Assembly (NCBI GenBank): GCA_963707575.1
Contig: OY970171.1
Coordinates: 2,170,001-2,234,000 of the forward strand
Length of the DNA stretch: 64,000 bases
Source of the DNA: Gaiellasilicea sp963707575
GTDB taxonomy: Bacteria; Actinomycetota; Thermoleophilia; Gaiellales; Gaiellaceae
Direction of reading: 5' to 3'
Below are positions 49,870 to 58,128 of this stretch, piece by piece. The translations under genes and the position numbers were made by a program. Under the pieces are notes generated by a model, which was given only the letters and a program-made list of their open reading frames with translations, had not been told where the DNA came from and made no database searches. Each line of letters starts with the position of its first letter. Within the stretch, counting starts at the first letter, position 1.

Positions 49870-50234
49870 CAGACGCGCTGGAGGTGCGTGTCCTTGAACC
49901 CACTCGGGTACTTGAGGCCGTAGCCGAGCATGCGGTCGGCACCGATGTGCGCCAGCCAGATCAGCGCCAGCTGCAGCGCCATGTCGCGGTCGGCCACCAC
50001 GCCGACCACGGCGAGCGCGATCGGGAGCGCCTCGGTGTGCACGATGTCGTAGGCGGCTGCGCCGACCCGCTCCCCGGCGGCGTACCCGATCATGGCCAGA
50101 TCCGGTGCGAGCGCGAGCAGCACCAGGGCGAGCCAGCCGAACCCCTCGTGGAAGTAGAGGACGATCGACGCGACGAACACGGCAGCGCCCTCCAGCCGGA
50201 GCAACACGGAGGGCAGCCGCTCGACCGCGAGCAC
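49869..50234 (-). CDS. DUF4260 family membrane protein
   Basis: 121 residues, four hydrophobic helices (about 8-26, 30-48, 65-82, 86-100) and the family's C-terminal signature DRMLGYGLKYPSGFKDTHL. Function unknown. GTG start at 50234, with a -10 box 6 nt upstream. It overlaps the start of the PLP-enzyme gene by 1 nt. Confidence 0.88.
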   Translation of the reverse strand: MLAVERLPSVLLRLEGAAVFVASIVLYFHEGFGWLALVLLALAPDLAMIGYAAGERVGAAAYDIVHTEALPIALAVVGVVADRDMALQLALIWLAHIGADRMLGYGLKYPSGFKDTHLQRV

Positions 50235-50240
50235 GGCTCG

Positions 50241-50246
50241 ACTCTA
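50241..50246 (-). promoter_or_regulatory. -10 box of the DUF4260 gene
   Basis: Minus-strand TAGAGT ends exactly 6 nt before the GTG at 50234. On the other strand TAGGCT (50270-50275) precedes the divergent carboxyltransferase ATG by 8 nt. Confidence 0.5.
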
Positions 50247-50283
50247 CTCCGGCCGCGAACGCACCGGGTTAGGCTGCCGCACG

Positions 50284-51849
50284 ATGGCCGGGACGCACGA
50301 GACGACCGCGGCGAAGCTCGCCTGGCTCCAGGAGCTCTCCGAGCAGGCCGCGCACGCGGGGAACGAAAAGGCCGTCGCGCGGCAGCGCGAGCGCGGCAAG
50401 CTGCTCGCCCGCGAGCGGCTCGAGCGGCTGCTCGACCCCGGCTCCTTCGTCGAGCTCGACCGCTACGTCCGCCACCGCAATCCCGACTTCGACTCGATGG
50501 CGAACCGGCCGTACGGCGATGCCGTCGTCACGGGATACGGCGAGATCTTCGGCCGGAAGGTCTTCGTCTTCTCGCAGGACTTCACCGTCTTCGGCGGCTC
50601 CCTCTCGGAGGTCTTCGCCGAGAAGGTCTGCAAGGTGATGGACATGGCCTTGAAGTACGGCCACCCGGTGATCGGGATCAACGACTCGGGGGGCGCGAGG
50701 ATCCAGGAGGGCGTCGTCTCGCTCGCCGGCTACGCGGAGATCTTCTGGCGCAACGTGCAGAGCTCGGGCGTGGTGCCCCAGCTCTCGCTCGTGCTCGGCC
50801 CCTGCGCCGGCGGTGCGGTCTATTCGCCTGCGATCACGGACTTCGTGCTCATGACCGAGGGCAGCTCGTACATGTTCATCACGGGCCCCGACGTCGTGAA
50901 GACCGTCACCGGCGAGGACGTCTCGTTCGAGGATCTCGGTGGCGCCACCACGCACGCTGCCAAGTCCGGCGTGGCCCACTTCACCGCCGCCGACGAGGAG
51001 GCGGCGCTCGAGGATGCGCGGCTGCTGCTCTCCTACCTGCCGCAGAACAACCTCGAGCGAGCCCCGTACGCCGCCCCCTCCGATCCTCCGGACCGCGAGG
51101 CGCCCGAGCTGGACACGTTCATCCCGGACGAGGCGACGAAGCCCTACGACATGAAGCGCGTGATCGAGACCGTGGTGGACGAGGACAGCTTCCTCGAGGT
51201 GCAGGAGCGCTGGGCGGAGAACATCGTCTGCGGCTTCGCCCGGCTCGGGGGCCATTCCGTCGGGATCGTCGGCAACCAGCCGGCGGCGCTCGCGGGCGTG
51301 CTCGACATCGACGCCTCCACCAAGGCGGCGCGCTTCGTCCGCACGTGCGACGCGTTCAACATCCCGCTCGTCACGTTCGTCGACGTCCCCGGGTTCCTGC
51401 CCGGCACCGAGCAGGAGTGGGGCGGGATCATCCGCCACGGCGCCAAGCTGCTCTACGCCTATGCGGAGGCGACCGTGCCGAAGCTGACCGTGATCACCCG
51501 GAAGGCGTACGGCGGGGCCTACGACGTGATGAGCTCGAAGCACATCCGCGCGGACTTCAACGTCGCCTGGCCGACCGCCGAGGTGGCAGTGATGGGCCCG
51601 GAGGGCGCCGTCAACATCATCTTCCGCAAGGAGCTCGAAGCCGCGGCCGATCCGGAAGCCCGCCGCGCGGAGCTGATCGCGGACTACAAGGAGCGCTTCG
51701 CGAACCCCTACCACGCGGCCGAGCGCGGCTACGTGGACGAGGTGATCGAGCCGCGCACGACGCGGCCCGTGCTGATCTCCGCGCTCGAGGTCGCGCTGCC
51801 GAAGCGCGAGCCGAGGCCCAAGCGAAAACACGGCAACATACCCCTGTAG
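50284..51849 (+). CDS. acyl-CoA carboxylase carboxyltransferase (beta) subunit
   Basis: 521 residues, normal for PccB/AccD-type subunits. It transfers the carboxyl group from biotin to an acyl-CoA such as propionyl- or acetyl-CoA. N-terminal crotonase half with FGGSLSEVFAEK, GHPVIGINDSGGARIQEG and LGPCAGGAVYSPA (oxyanion glycines), C-terminal half with VDVPGFLPGTEQE and RKAYGGAYDVM. The biotin carboxylase-BCCP partner is probably the gene at 59554. A palindrome pair follows the stop. Confidence 0.92.
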   Translation: MAGTHETTAAKLAWLQELSEQAAHAGNEKAVARQRERGKLLARERLERLLDPGSFVELDRYVRHRNPDFDSMANRPYGDAVVTGYGEIFGRKVFVFSQDFTVFGGSLSEVFAEKVCKVMDMALKYGHPVIGINDSGGARIQEGVVSLAGYAEIFWRNVQSSGVVPQLSLVLGPCAGGAVYSPAITDFVLMTEGSSYMFITGPDVVKTVTGEDVSFEDLGGATTHAAKSGVAHFTAADEEAALEDARLLLSYLPQNNLERAPYAAPSDPPDREAPELDTFIPDEATKPYDMKRVIETVVDEDSFLEVQERWAENIVCGFARLGGHSVGIVGNQPAALAGVLDIDASTKAARFVRTCDAFNIPLVTFVDVPGFLPGTEQEWGGIIRHGAKLLYAYAEATVPKLTVITRKAYGGAYDVMSSKHIRADFNVAWPTAEVAVMGPEGAVNIIFRKELEAAADPEARRAELIADYKERFANPYHAAERGYVDEVIEPRTTRPVLISALEVALPKREPRPKRKHGNIPL

Positions 51850-51857
51850 GGGTCGCC

Positions 51858-51919
51858 GGGCCGCGAAGCGGCCCCTTTAGGGATCTTTGCGCGGTGAGCA
51901 TCCGCTCCCGCGGATGCTC
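51858..51919. terminator. two hairpins between convergent genes
   Basis: GGGCCGC-GAA-GCGGCCC (51858-51874) followed by CTTT fits a terminator for the carboxyltransferase gene. GAGCATCCGC/GCGGATGCTC (51896-51919, 4-nt loop) abuts the stop of the convergent GNAT gene. The first hairpin with its flank CCCTTTAGGG matches, inverted, the end of the 34584 repeat unit. Confidence 0.65.
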
Positions 51920-52772
51920 AACTTGCGCTGACAAAAAAGTCGAGCTCGACGGAATCGCAGACGCGCTCGTAGCCGAGGTCGAGGTAGATCTTGTTCGAGG
52001 TCGGGTTGGCGAGGTCGGTGTAGAGGAAGCAGAAGCGCTTGCCCGCGTCGAGCTGCGCCTGCGAGACCTCCGCCACGAGCACGCTCGCGTAGCCGTGGCC
52101 GCGCCGCTCCGGCGGCGTGTAGACCGGGCCGATCCGGGAGCCGGTCGGGGTCGGGCTGCCGAATCCCGTCGCCGACACCGGCTCGCCCTCGTCCTCCCAG
52201 AGCACGAAGCCCGAGTCGGTCGCGGGGCCGATGCGCTGGGCGACCATGCGCTCGAGGTTGACGAGGTCCGGGTTCTCCTCGTGCAGCGCCTCGATCGAGA
52301 ACGCGTGCAGCCACTCGAGCAGGAGCTCCCGGTCGGTGTCGGTCGCCGGCCGCGACGAGCCGCTCGCTGGGCGCGGCGGCACGACGCGTTCGAGCTTGTA
52401 GACGCCCTGGGCGTGGCCCGGCCGGATCTCCGTCCCCGTCCTCGCCTGCCAGGCGGCCGCGAACTCGTGTCCCTCCGGCACGGCCGCGACGACACCGGGC
52501 ACGTCCGGCAGGCCCGCGGCGAGCGCTTCGAGCGCGCCGGGCACGGCGGGCTGCGCGAGCACGAGGCGGTAGGGAGGGGTGCGCAGTGCCGCGCCGACCA
52601 CCGCCCCCTCGTCCTCGACGAGCCAGAGCTCGGGAGCGGGATAGAGCTCCGGCCGGTCGCGCAACGTTCCTGCGAGCCCGAGGACGAGGTTGTGCCGCGC
52701 CTCGTCGGCAAGCAGCAGCGGCCCCGCCCGCCGGAGCCACGTCGCCGCGTCGGGAGCCTTGACGACCTGCAC
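51918..52772 (-). CDS. GNAT-family N-acetyltransferase
   Basis: 284 residues from GTG at 52772. Two GNAT-like halves; the C-terminal one (about 145-284) is canonical, with IGPVYTPPERRGHGYASVLVAE near 212-233 carrying the acetyl-CoA loop R-R-G-x-G-x-A, and FLYTDLANPTSNKIYLDLGYE near 252-272 split by the usual bulge. The substrate is unknown. It is divergent from the molybdate operon and has its own -10 box inside the shared region. Confidence 0.85.
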   Translation of the reverse strand: MQVVKAPDAATWLRRAGPLLLADEARHNLVLGLAGTLRDRPELYPAPELWLVEDEGAVVGAALRTPPYRLVLAQPAVPGALEALAAGLPDVPGVVAAVPEGHEFAAAWQARTGTEIRPGHAQGVYKLERVVPPRPASGSSRPATDTDRELLLEWLHAFSIEALHEENPDLVNLERMVAQRIGPATDSGFVLWEDEGEPVSATGFGSPTPTGSRIGPVYTPPERRGHGYASVLVAEVSQAQLDAGKRFCFLYTDLANPTSNKIYLDLGYERVCDSVELDFFVSAS

Positions 52773-52788
52773 CGGCGTACCTTATCGT
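52759..52788 (+). promoter_or_regulatory. promoter of the mod operon and divergent GNAT -10 box
   Basis: TTGACG (52759-52764), 18-nt spacer, TATCGT (52783-52788) on the plus strand, giving a start of transcription near 52795. On the minus strand TAAGGT (52784-52779) lies exactly 6 nt before the GNAT GTG. The two promoters overlap. Confidence 0.55.
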
Positions 52789-52807
52789 GCCTAGGAAATG
52801 CCTAGGC
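52789..52807. promoter_or_regulatory. 19-bp palindrome over the mod operon start codon
   Basis: GCCTAGG-AAATG-CCTAGGC is a perfect 7-bp inverted repeat whose spacer contains the ATG of the regulator gene. It sits at the predicted transcription start, as expected for an autorepressor site. Confidence 0.65.
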
Positions 52808-53175
52808 AGACTTACAGCGCCGCCGAGGCGGCACGTGCGCTCGGGATCAGCCTGGACACGCTCCGGCGCTGGGACCGGGCCGGAAAGATCCGGGTCGACC
52901 GAGATGCCTCCAACCGCCGTGTCGTCGCCGCGGCCGAGGTCCGACGGTTGCGTGCCCCGGCCGGCGACGAGACGATCTCGGCGCGGAACCACTTCCGAGG
53001 CGTCGTCCGCTCGGTCGAGCTCGACGGCTTCCTGGCGCGCGTCGAGATCGACGTGACGGAGCCCGCGAGGATCGTCGCGATCATCACGCGCGAGTCCGCC
53101 GAGCAGCTCGGCCTGAAGGCGGGCGCGAGTGCCGCGGGCGTCGTCAAGGCGACGTCGGTGATGGTGGAGCGATGA
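52798..53175 (+). CDS. MerR-type HTH plus TOBE molybdate-dependent regulator
   Basis: 125 residues. Residues 5-52 form an excisionase/MerR-like winged helix (YSAAEAARALGISLDTLRRWDRAGKIR in pieces); residues 63-125 form a TOBE domain (NHFRGVVRSVELDGFLARVEI and a terminal GVVKATSVMVER) that binds molybdate or tungstate. It would take the role of ModE, with a single TOBE domain per chain. ATG overlaps the palindrome described at 52789; modA starts 4 nt before its end. Likely repressor of its own operon when molybdate is plentiful. Confidence 0.87.
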   Translation: MPRQTYSAAEAARALGISLDTLRRWDRAGKIRVDRDASNRRVVAAAEVRRLRAPAGDETISARNHFRGVVRSVELDGFLARVEIDVTEPARIVAIITRESAEQLGLKAGASAAGVVKATSVMVER

Positions 53176-53903
53176 TGCGCGTCTACGCGCTCGCTGCGGT
53201 ACTGGTGGCGCTCGTCGCCGGCTGTGGCGGCTCCGACGACGCGCAGCTCGAGGTCTTCGCCGCGTCCTCGTTGCGCGACGTCGCGCCGGAGGTCGACGAC
53301 GCTCCGCGCTACACGTTCGCCGGCTCCGACGAGCTCGCTGCGCAGATCCGTGACGGCGCGCCGGCCGACGTCTTCCTGAGCGCGAGCGGAACTCCGATGG
53401 AGGAGCTCCGGTCTGCCGGCCTCGTCGAGGCCCCGGTCGTCTTCGCCTCGAACCGGCTCGTGGTCGTCGTGCCCGCAGGCAACCCTGCCGGGCTGGAGGA
53501 ATTCGGCGACCTCGCCCGCCCGGGCGTCAAGCTCATCCTCGGCGGGGAGGGGGTGCCGATCGGCGACTACGCACGCGAGGCGCTCGCCGCGGCGGGCCTC
53601 GCAGCCGCGATCGAGAACGTCGTCAGCCTCGAGCAGGACGTGAAGGGCGTGCTCGGCAAGGTCGCCCTCGGCGAGGCCGATGCGGGGATCGTCTACGCGA
53701 CCGACGTTCCTGCGGCTGCCGAGGACGTCCGCGAGCTGGCCATCCCAGACAGTGTTCAGCCGGACGTTCGCTACTACGCGGCCGTGGTCACCGCCGGCGA
53801 GACCGATCGCGCGACGGAGTTCGTTGAGCGCCTCGCCGGCGACGAGGGAGCCGACGCGCTGCGCGCCGTGGGATTCCTGCCGGTGCCGAACCGTGCGGAG
53901 TAG
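53172..53903 (+). CDS. modA: molybdate ABC transporter substrate-binding lipoprotein
   Basis: 243 residues. A lipoprotein signal peptide (LVALVAGC, Cys18) anchors it outside the membrane. The ModA fold begins LEVFAASSLRDVAPEV near 30-45, followed by the ligand-binding GSDELAAQI and FLSASGTPMEEL, and VYATDVPAA near 175. The N-terminal domain is slightly shorter than in E. coli ModA. ATG overlaps the regulator gene; modB overlaps its end by 11 nt. Confidence 0.93.
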   Translation: MMRVYALAAVLVALVAGCGGSDDAQLEVFAASSLRDVAPEVDDAPRYTFAGSDELAAQIRDGAPADVFLSASGTPMEELRSAGLVEAPVVFASNRLVVVVPAGNPAGLEEFGDLARPGVKLILGGEGVPIGDYAREALAAAGLAAAIENVVSLEQDVKGVLGKVALGEADAGIVYATDVPAAAEDVRELAIPDSVQPDVRYYAAVVTAGETDRATEFVERLAGDEGADALRAVGFLPVPNRAE

Positions 53904-54720
53904 GGCGTTCGGGATCGCGCTGTGGTTCGCGCTCGCAGCCGCCGTCCTGTTCCTGACGCTGCCGCTGCTGGCGCTCTTTCTGCGCGTCTCGCCGGTCGAG
54001 CTTGTCGCTCAGCTCGGCAGTGAGCGCGCCCGAGCTGCGCTCCGCGTCAGCCTGACCACGAGCCTCATCGCGCACGTGCTGATCCTGGGGTTCGGCACGC
54101 CCGCCGCGTATCTGCTGGCCACGAAGAGGTTTCGCGGCCGCTCGCTCGTCGTCGCGCTCCTCGAGCTGCCGCTCGTGGTCCCGCCCGCCGTCGCGGGCAT
54201 CGGCCTGCTCGCCGCCTTCGGCCGCTCCGGGCTTCTGGGCGACGAGCTGGGAGCGCTCGGCCTCTCGATCCCGTTCACGCAGCTCGCCGTCGTGCTCGCG
54301 GTCTGCTTCGTCGCGAGCCCGTTTTACGTCCGGGGGGCGATCGCCGCCTTCGAGGCCGTCGATCCGCGCCTGCTCGATGCTTCCCGCACGCTCGGTGCCG
54401 ACCGCGGCCGGACCTTCCGCCGTGTTGCGCTGCCGCTCGCCGCGGGCGGCCTCGGAGCGGGCTCCACGCTCGCGTTCGCCCGCGGGCTGGGCGAGTTCGG
54501 GGCGACGATCATGTTTGCCGGCAGCCTGCCGGGACTCACGCAGACCGCTCCGCTCGCCATCTACGACTCGCTCGACCAGGACTTCGACGTCGCGCTCGCG
54601 CTCGGCGCGCTCTTCGTCGTCTTCAGCATCCTGATCCTGCTCGCTGCGAAGCTGATTCCCTCATGGACACGATCCGGCTCGATCTCTCCGTTCCCCTTCG
54701 CTCGTTCTCGCTCGACCTGA
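53893..54720 (+). CDS. modB: molybdate ABC transporter permease
   Basis: 275 residues from GTG at 53893, with six TM helices (about 6-27, 52-75, 85-110, 128-150, 185-205, 230-252). The EAA loop that docks with ModC reads DASRTLGADRGRTFRRVALPLA near 165-186, and LGEFGATIMFAGSLPG near 203-218 is typical for ModB/CysT permeases. Its last 58 nt overlap modC in another frame, an unusually long coupling. Confidence 0.93.
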   Translation: MRSRAFGIALWFALAAAVLFLTLPLLALFLRVSPVELVAQLGSERARAALRVSLTTSLIAHVLILGFGTPAAYLLATKRFRGRSLVVALLELPLVVPPAVAGIGLLAAFGRSGLLGDELGALGLSIPFTQLAVVLAVCFVASPFYVRGAIAAFEAVDPRLLDASRTLGADRGRTFRRVALPLAAGGLGAGSTLAFARGLGEFGATIMFAGSLPGLTQTAPLAIYDSLDQDFDVALALGALFVVFSILILLAAKLIPSWTRSGSISPFPFARSRST

Positions 54721-55694
54721 CGCTCGAGGCAGGCGCCGGGACGCTGGCGCTCGCCGGGCCGTCGGGGGCGGGCAAGACGACCCTGCTGCGCGCCCTCGCC
54801 GGGCTCGTGCGGCCGGCGCGCGGCCGGATCGCCGTGGGAGACGAGGTCTGGTTCGACCACGAGCACGGCATCGACCTGGCTCCCGAGCGCCGCTCGGTCG
54901 GGTTCGTCTTCCAGGATTACGCGCTCTTCCCGCACCTGAGCGTGGAGCAGAACGTCGCGTACGGCGCGCGCGCCGGGGCCCCCGCCCTGCTGAAGCGGTT
55001 CGGCATCGCCGAGCTTGCCCGCGCCCGGCCCGGCGATCTCTCCGGGGGTGAGCGGCAGCGCGTCGCGCTCGCCCGTGCGCTCGCGCGCGAGCCGCGGCTG
55101 CTGCTCCTCGACGAGCCGATGGCGGCGCTCGACGCGCACACGCGCGCGCAGGTCCGTGGCGAGCTGCGACTGCTCTTGCGCGACCTCGCCCTGCCGACCC
55201 TGCTCGTCACCCACGACTTCGAGGACGCGGCGGCGCTCGCGTCACGTGTCGCCGTGCTCGTGCGCGGCCGGCTCGTTCAGGAAGGGAGCCCGGAGGAGCT
55301 CGTGGCGGCGCCTGCCGACGCGTTCGTGGCCGCGCTCACCGGCGGCAATCTCGTCCCGGGCGTGGCCGGCCCGTCCGCGAACGGGCTGACGGAAGTGACG
55401 CTCGAGAGCGGCGGTGTCGTCTACTCGACGGACGCCGGCAGCGGGCGCGTGGGCGTCGCGATCGCGTGCTGGGACGTCACCGTCGCGCGCGAAGCGCCGC
55501 CAGACTCGGCTCTCAACCACCTGAGGGCGCCGATCGCGTCCCTCGTTCGGCTCGGCAACCGCACCCGCGTGCGCGTCGGCCCGCTGACGGCCGAGGTGAC
55601 GGCCGCGTCTGCGGAGCGGCTCGCGCTGGCCGAAGGGGAACCGGTCGTCGCGTCCTTCAAGGCGACGGCGACGCGTCTCGTGCCGCTGAGCTAG
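54663..55694 (+). CDS. modC: molybdate ABC transporter ATPase
   Basis: 343 residues. Walker A GPSGAGKT near residues 32-39, Q-loop FVFQDYALFPHL near 81-92, signature LSGGERQR near 124-131, Walker B LLLLDEPMAALD near 144-155, and the H-loop VTHD near 181. A C-terminal TOBE-like domain (about 285-343, LGNRTRVRVGPLTAEV) senses or binds the oxyanion. It completes the regulator-modABC operon. Confidence 0.94.
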   Translation: MDTIRLDLSVPLRSFSLDLTLEAGAGTLALAGPSGAGKTTLLRALAGLVRPARGRIAVGDEVWFDHEHGIDLAPERRSVGFVFQDYALFPHLSVEQNVAYGARAGAPALLKRFGIAELARARPGDLSGGERQRVALARALAREPRLLLLDEPMAALDAHTRAQVRGELRLLLRDLALPTLLVTHDFEDAAALASRVAVLVRGRLVQEGSPEELVAAPADAFVAALTGGNLVPGVAGPSANGLTEVTLESGGVVYSTDAGSGRVGVAIACWDVTVAREAPPDSALNHLRAPIASLVRLGNRTRVRVGPLTAEVTAASAERLALAEGEPVVASFKATATRLVPLS

Positions 55695-55699
55695 GAGCG

Positions 55700-57502
55700 C
55701 TAGGCGAGGACGGCGGTGCGGGTCTCGACCTCGAGGCCGAGCTCCTCGGCGAGCGCCGTCACGATCGCCGGGTCGAACTGCGAGCCCGCGCAGCGCTCCA
55801 GCTCGGCGATCGCCTCGTCGTCGGTGAGCCGGTCGCGGTAGACGCGGTCCGAGGTCATCGCGTCGTAGGCGTCAGCGACGAAGATGATGCGGGCGCCGAG
55901 CGGGATGTCGTCGCCCGGGAGGCCGTCGGGGTAGCCGGAGCCGTCCCAGCGTTCGTGGTGATGGAGCACCCAGTCGGCGACCGGGTCGACGCCGAGCGAC
56001 TCGAGCATGCGGAAGCCGATCTGCGGATGCCGCTCGAGCACGAGCCGCTCAGTCTCCGAGAGCGGGCCGGGCTTGCGCAGGATCTCCTCCGGGATCGCGA
56101 GCTTGCCGAGGTCGTGCAGGCTGCCGGCCAGGCGGGTGAGCTCGACCTGCTCGCGGTCGACGCCGATCCGGATCGCGATCCGAGCCGCGAGGTCGGCGAC
56201 GCGCTCGGAGTGGCTACCGGTGTACGCGTCGCGTGCGTCGACGGCGCGGGCGAGGCTCGCCGCGGCGCGGAAGCGCGCGGCGCGGTCCGGCCCTGCTGCG
56301 AGGCGCTTGAGCTCGGCGATCTCGAGCACGTCGGGTCGGTAGACCCGCACCTGGTCCTTGCCGTACTCCTTGGCCCAGTAGAGCGCGCTGTCGGCGCGCT
56401 TCACGAGCTCGTCGCGGACGATTCCCTCCGAGGGGACGGTCGCGATCCCGGCGCTGACGGTGACCGAGCCTGCGGGGTCGAGCTCGTAGCCGGCGATCCG
56501 GCCCACGATCGCCCGGGCGGCGATCGCCGCGCCTTCCTCGTCGCGGCCGGGGAGCAGGATCGCGAACTCGTCGCCGCCGAGCCGGAAGGCCTCGCCGCCC
56601 TGGCGGAGCTTCGTCGCGAGCTGCGCGAGCACCTTGTCGCCGCCGGGATGGCCGAAGCGGTCGTTGATCCGCTTGAAGTCGTCGATGTCCACGAGGCAGA
56701 GGCTGAGCGGATAGTCCTGCGCCTGCGAGTCGGCGAGCTCGCGCTCGAGCCGGTCGTGGAAGTGGCGGTGGTTGCCGAGCCCCGTGAGCGGGTCGGTCAG
56801 TGCGAGCCGCATCGCGCGGAGCTCTCGGAACGTCGAGCGCTGGTAGAGCGCGATCGCGAGCAGCGGCCCGACGAGCGCGGCCGAGAGCGCGGGGGAGCGC
56901 TGCCAGAGGACGACGAGGATCAGCGACGCCGAGGCCATCAGCGCGAAGGGCAGCATCGTGACGCTGAGAGTCGAGTGGATGACGCCCTTGAACGGCTTCC
57001 CAGCGCTGGCAGCGATCACGAGGCTGATCAGCACCATGTTCAGGCTGTAGTGCACGGACGCAGCCACGGCGACCTGCGCGACGAGGTGGAGCGCGCCGTC
57101 GCCTGCCAGGGGTTCGATCGCGAACCCGGCCGCGGCGGCGACGATCGCCTGCACCGACGCGTTGTAGGCCACGCGTACCGGTGGCCGGTGCTCGATCAGG
57201 TGCATGATCGGCGCGGCGAAGGCCACGATCACACCGGCGGCCCAGCCGTACAGGACGATGGTGGCGACGCAGAAGACGAAGCCGAGCGAGACTCCGCCGG
57301 CGTCGATCCCGTCGAGCGGGACGGGATAGCGCTCGGACAGGGTCGAGGCCGCGAGCAGGCCTGCGACGCCCGCGAGCGTGGCCACGCCACGCGGCGATGT
57401 CGCAAACGATCCCGCGGCTGCGGCTGCCACGGCGAGGCCCGCGGCGTACACGGGCACGACGAGGGCCGCCAGCCGCGGGGGCATCTTGGCCCCCGCGCTC
57501 AT
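55700..57502 (-). CDS. membrane GGDEF plus HD-GYP cyclic-di-GMP protein
   Basis: 600 residues from ATG at 57502. About eight TM helices cover residues 8-235. The GGDEF domain (about 240-400) has intact DPLTGLGNHRHF and RLGGDEFAI, so synthesis of c-di-GMP is possible; no RxxD inhibitory site is seen five residues before the motif. The HD-GYP domain (about 420-595) keeps HSERVADLA, LHDLGKLAIP and HHERWDGSGYPDGLPG, so hydrolysis is possible too. Both activities may be present in one chain. A 35-residue membrane peptide gene is encoded 10 nt upstream. Confidence 0.93.
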   Translation of the reverse strand: MSAGAKMPPRLAALVVPVYAAGLAVAAAAAGSFATSPRGVATLAGVAGLLAASTLSERYPVPLDGIDAGGVSLGFVFCVATIVLYGWAAGVIVAFAAPIMHLIEHRPPVRVAYNASVQAIVAAAAGFAIEPLAGDGALHLVAQVAVAASVHYSLNMVLISLVIAASAGKPFKGVIHSTLSVTMLPFALMASASLILVVLWQRSPALSAALVGPLLAIALYQRSTFRELRAMRLALTDPLTGLGNHRHFHDRLERELADSQAQDYPLSLCLVDIDDFKRINDRFGHPGGDKVLAQLATKLRQGGEAFRLGGDEFAILLPGRDEEGAAIAARAIVGRIAGYELDPAGSVTVSAGIATVPSEGIVRDELVKRADSALYWAKEYGKDQVRVYRPDVLEIAELKRLAAGPDRAARFRAAASLARAVDARDAYTGSHSERVADLAARIAIRIGVDREQVELTRLAGSLHDLGKLAIPEEILRKPGPLSETERLVLERHPQIGFRMLESLGVDPVADWVLHHHERWDGSGYPDGLPGDDIPLGARIIFVADAYDAMTSDRVYRDRLTDDEAIAELERCAGSQFDPAIVTALAEELGLEVETRTAVLA

Positions 57503-57512
57503 CGGGCGGCCT

Positions 57513-57620
57513 CTACCAGCCGAAGTTTCTGAGCAGCCACCCGAACTCGCCGAGCAGGGCGGACAGGCCCGCGAGCGCCACGAGGAGCGCAAGGAACCGG
57601 GGGTTCTTCCACTGCAGCAT
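57513..57620 (-). CDS. 35-residue single-TM peptide with strong ribosome binding site
   Basis: MLQWKNPRF start, then a hydrophobic helix (about residues 9-24) and an aromatic C-terminus (FGWLLRNFGW). GGAGGG lies 6 nt upstream of the ATG at 57620 (minus strand), one of the best Shine-Dalgarno sites in the window. It ends 10 nt before the GGDEF/HD-GYP gene, so it may be co-translated with it and could act on it in the membrane; that is inference. Confidence 0.65.
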   Translation of the reverse strand: MLQWKNPRFLALLVALAGLSALLGEFGWLLRNFGW

Positions 57621-57732
57621 TTGTTTCCCTCCTACCGACAGAAACGCCAGGTCAGAACCGCAAGTGTGAACCCCTTCGTTTCCAGCAGAATCCCCCGAAG
57701 GAGTGATTCTGCTCGGGCCTGCCGGAAGCCTG

Positions 57733-57738
57733 TACCCT
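57733..57738 (+). promoter_or_regulatory. -10 box before the 57745 small gene
   Basis: TACCCT ends exactly 6 nt before the GTG at 57745, the same spacing seen at other leaderless genes of this window. Confidence 0.4.
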
Positions 57739-57744
57739 CGCGTC

Positions 57745-57894
57745 GTGGAGGCGCCGACGGACGCAATCGTCCCCGAGCCGACTCCGGCTGTGCGCGAAGC
57801 GATCCTGGCGGCGCTGCGAGAGAACGGCGTGCCGTCCGGCGGTTGGGCGGCTGCTGCGCTCGCCGAGGGCGTCGACGCCGACGACGAGGCGTAG
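57745..57894 (+). CDS. 49-residue hypothetical protein
   Basis: A helix-forming middle part (TPAVREAILAALREN) and an acidic end (EGVDADDEA). I recall similar short proteins near acyl-CoA carboxylase genes in actinobacteria, where small epsilon subunits occur, but here the nearest carboxylase gene is 1.7 kb away and the match is weak. The start is chosen by the -10 position. Confidence 0.45.
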   Translation: MEAPTDAIVPEPTPAVREAILAALRENGVPSGGWAAAALAEGVDADDEA

Positions 57895-57936
57895 CAGGCG
57901 TATCCACTCCGGGCTCCGCGCCGTTGCACGAGCACG

Positions 57937-58128
57937 ATGTGTGCTCGCTGTGGTGATCACCCCGCCCGGTCTGCCGACGAGCCCTTCTGCCCCATCTGCG
58001 TGATCTCGATCAAGGTCGAGGTGGCGCGTGGGCTGACCCAGCTCTCCTCGTATCTCCGGGGCTGGGCAGCATTCGACGACTGGTGCACGTCGAAGGCAGA
58101 ACGCGAACCCGGCCTCCGCGCGGCCTAA
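57937..58128 (+). CDS. small zinc-ribbon-like protein
   Basis: 63 residues. Two CxxC pairs, C2-x2-C5 and C18-x2-C21, form a probable zinc ribbon, followed by an amphipathic helix (VARGLTQLSSYLRGWAAF) and a further Cys near 50. Such proteins could bind nucleic acid or a protein partner. Its stop overlaps that of the convergent hydrolase gene by 4 nt. Confidence 0.6.
   Translation: MCARCGDHPARSADEPFCPICVISIKVEVARGLTQLSSYLRGWAAFDDWCTSKAEREPGLRAA

Noticed and set aside
52600..52800. Molybdenum-cofactor riboswitch upstream of the mod operon
   Set aside because: Only about 25 nt lie between the divergent starts and the operon appears nearly leaderless, so there is no room for an aptamer.
49650..52805. 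A 1051-codon plus-strand frame over the carboxyltransferase gene
   Set aside because: It is the shifted frame of the carboxyltransferase gene plus antisense neighbours; Arg-rich and without motifs.
54663..54720. Possible frameshift joining modB and modC
   Set aside because: Both genes have complete family features in their own frames; a 58-nt overlap explains the sequence.
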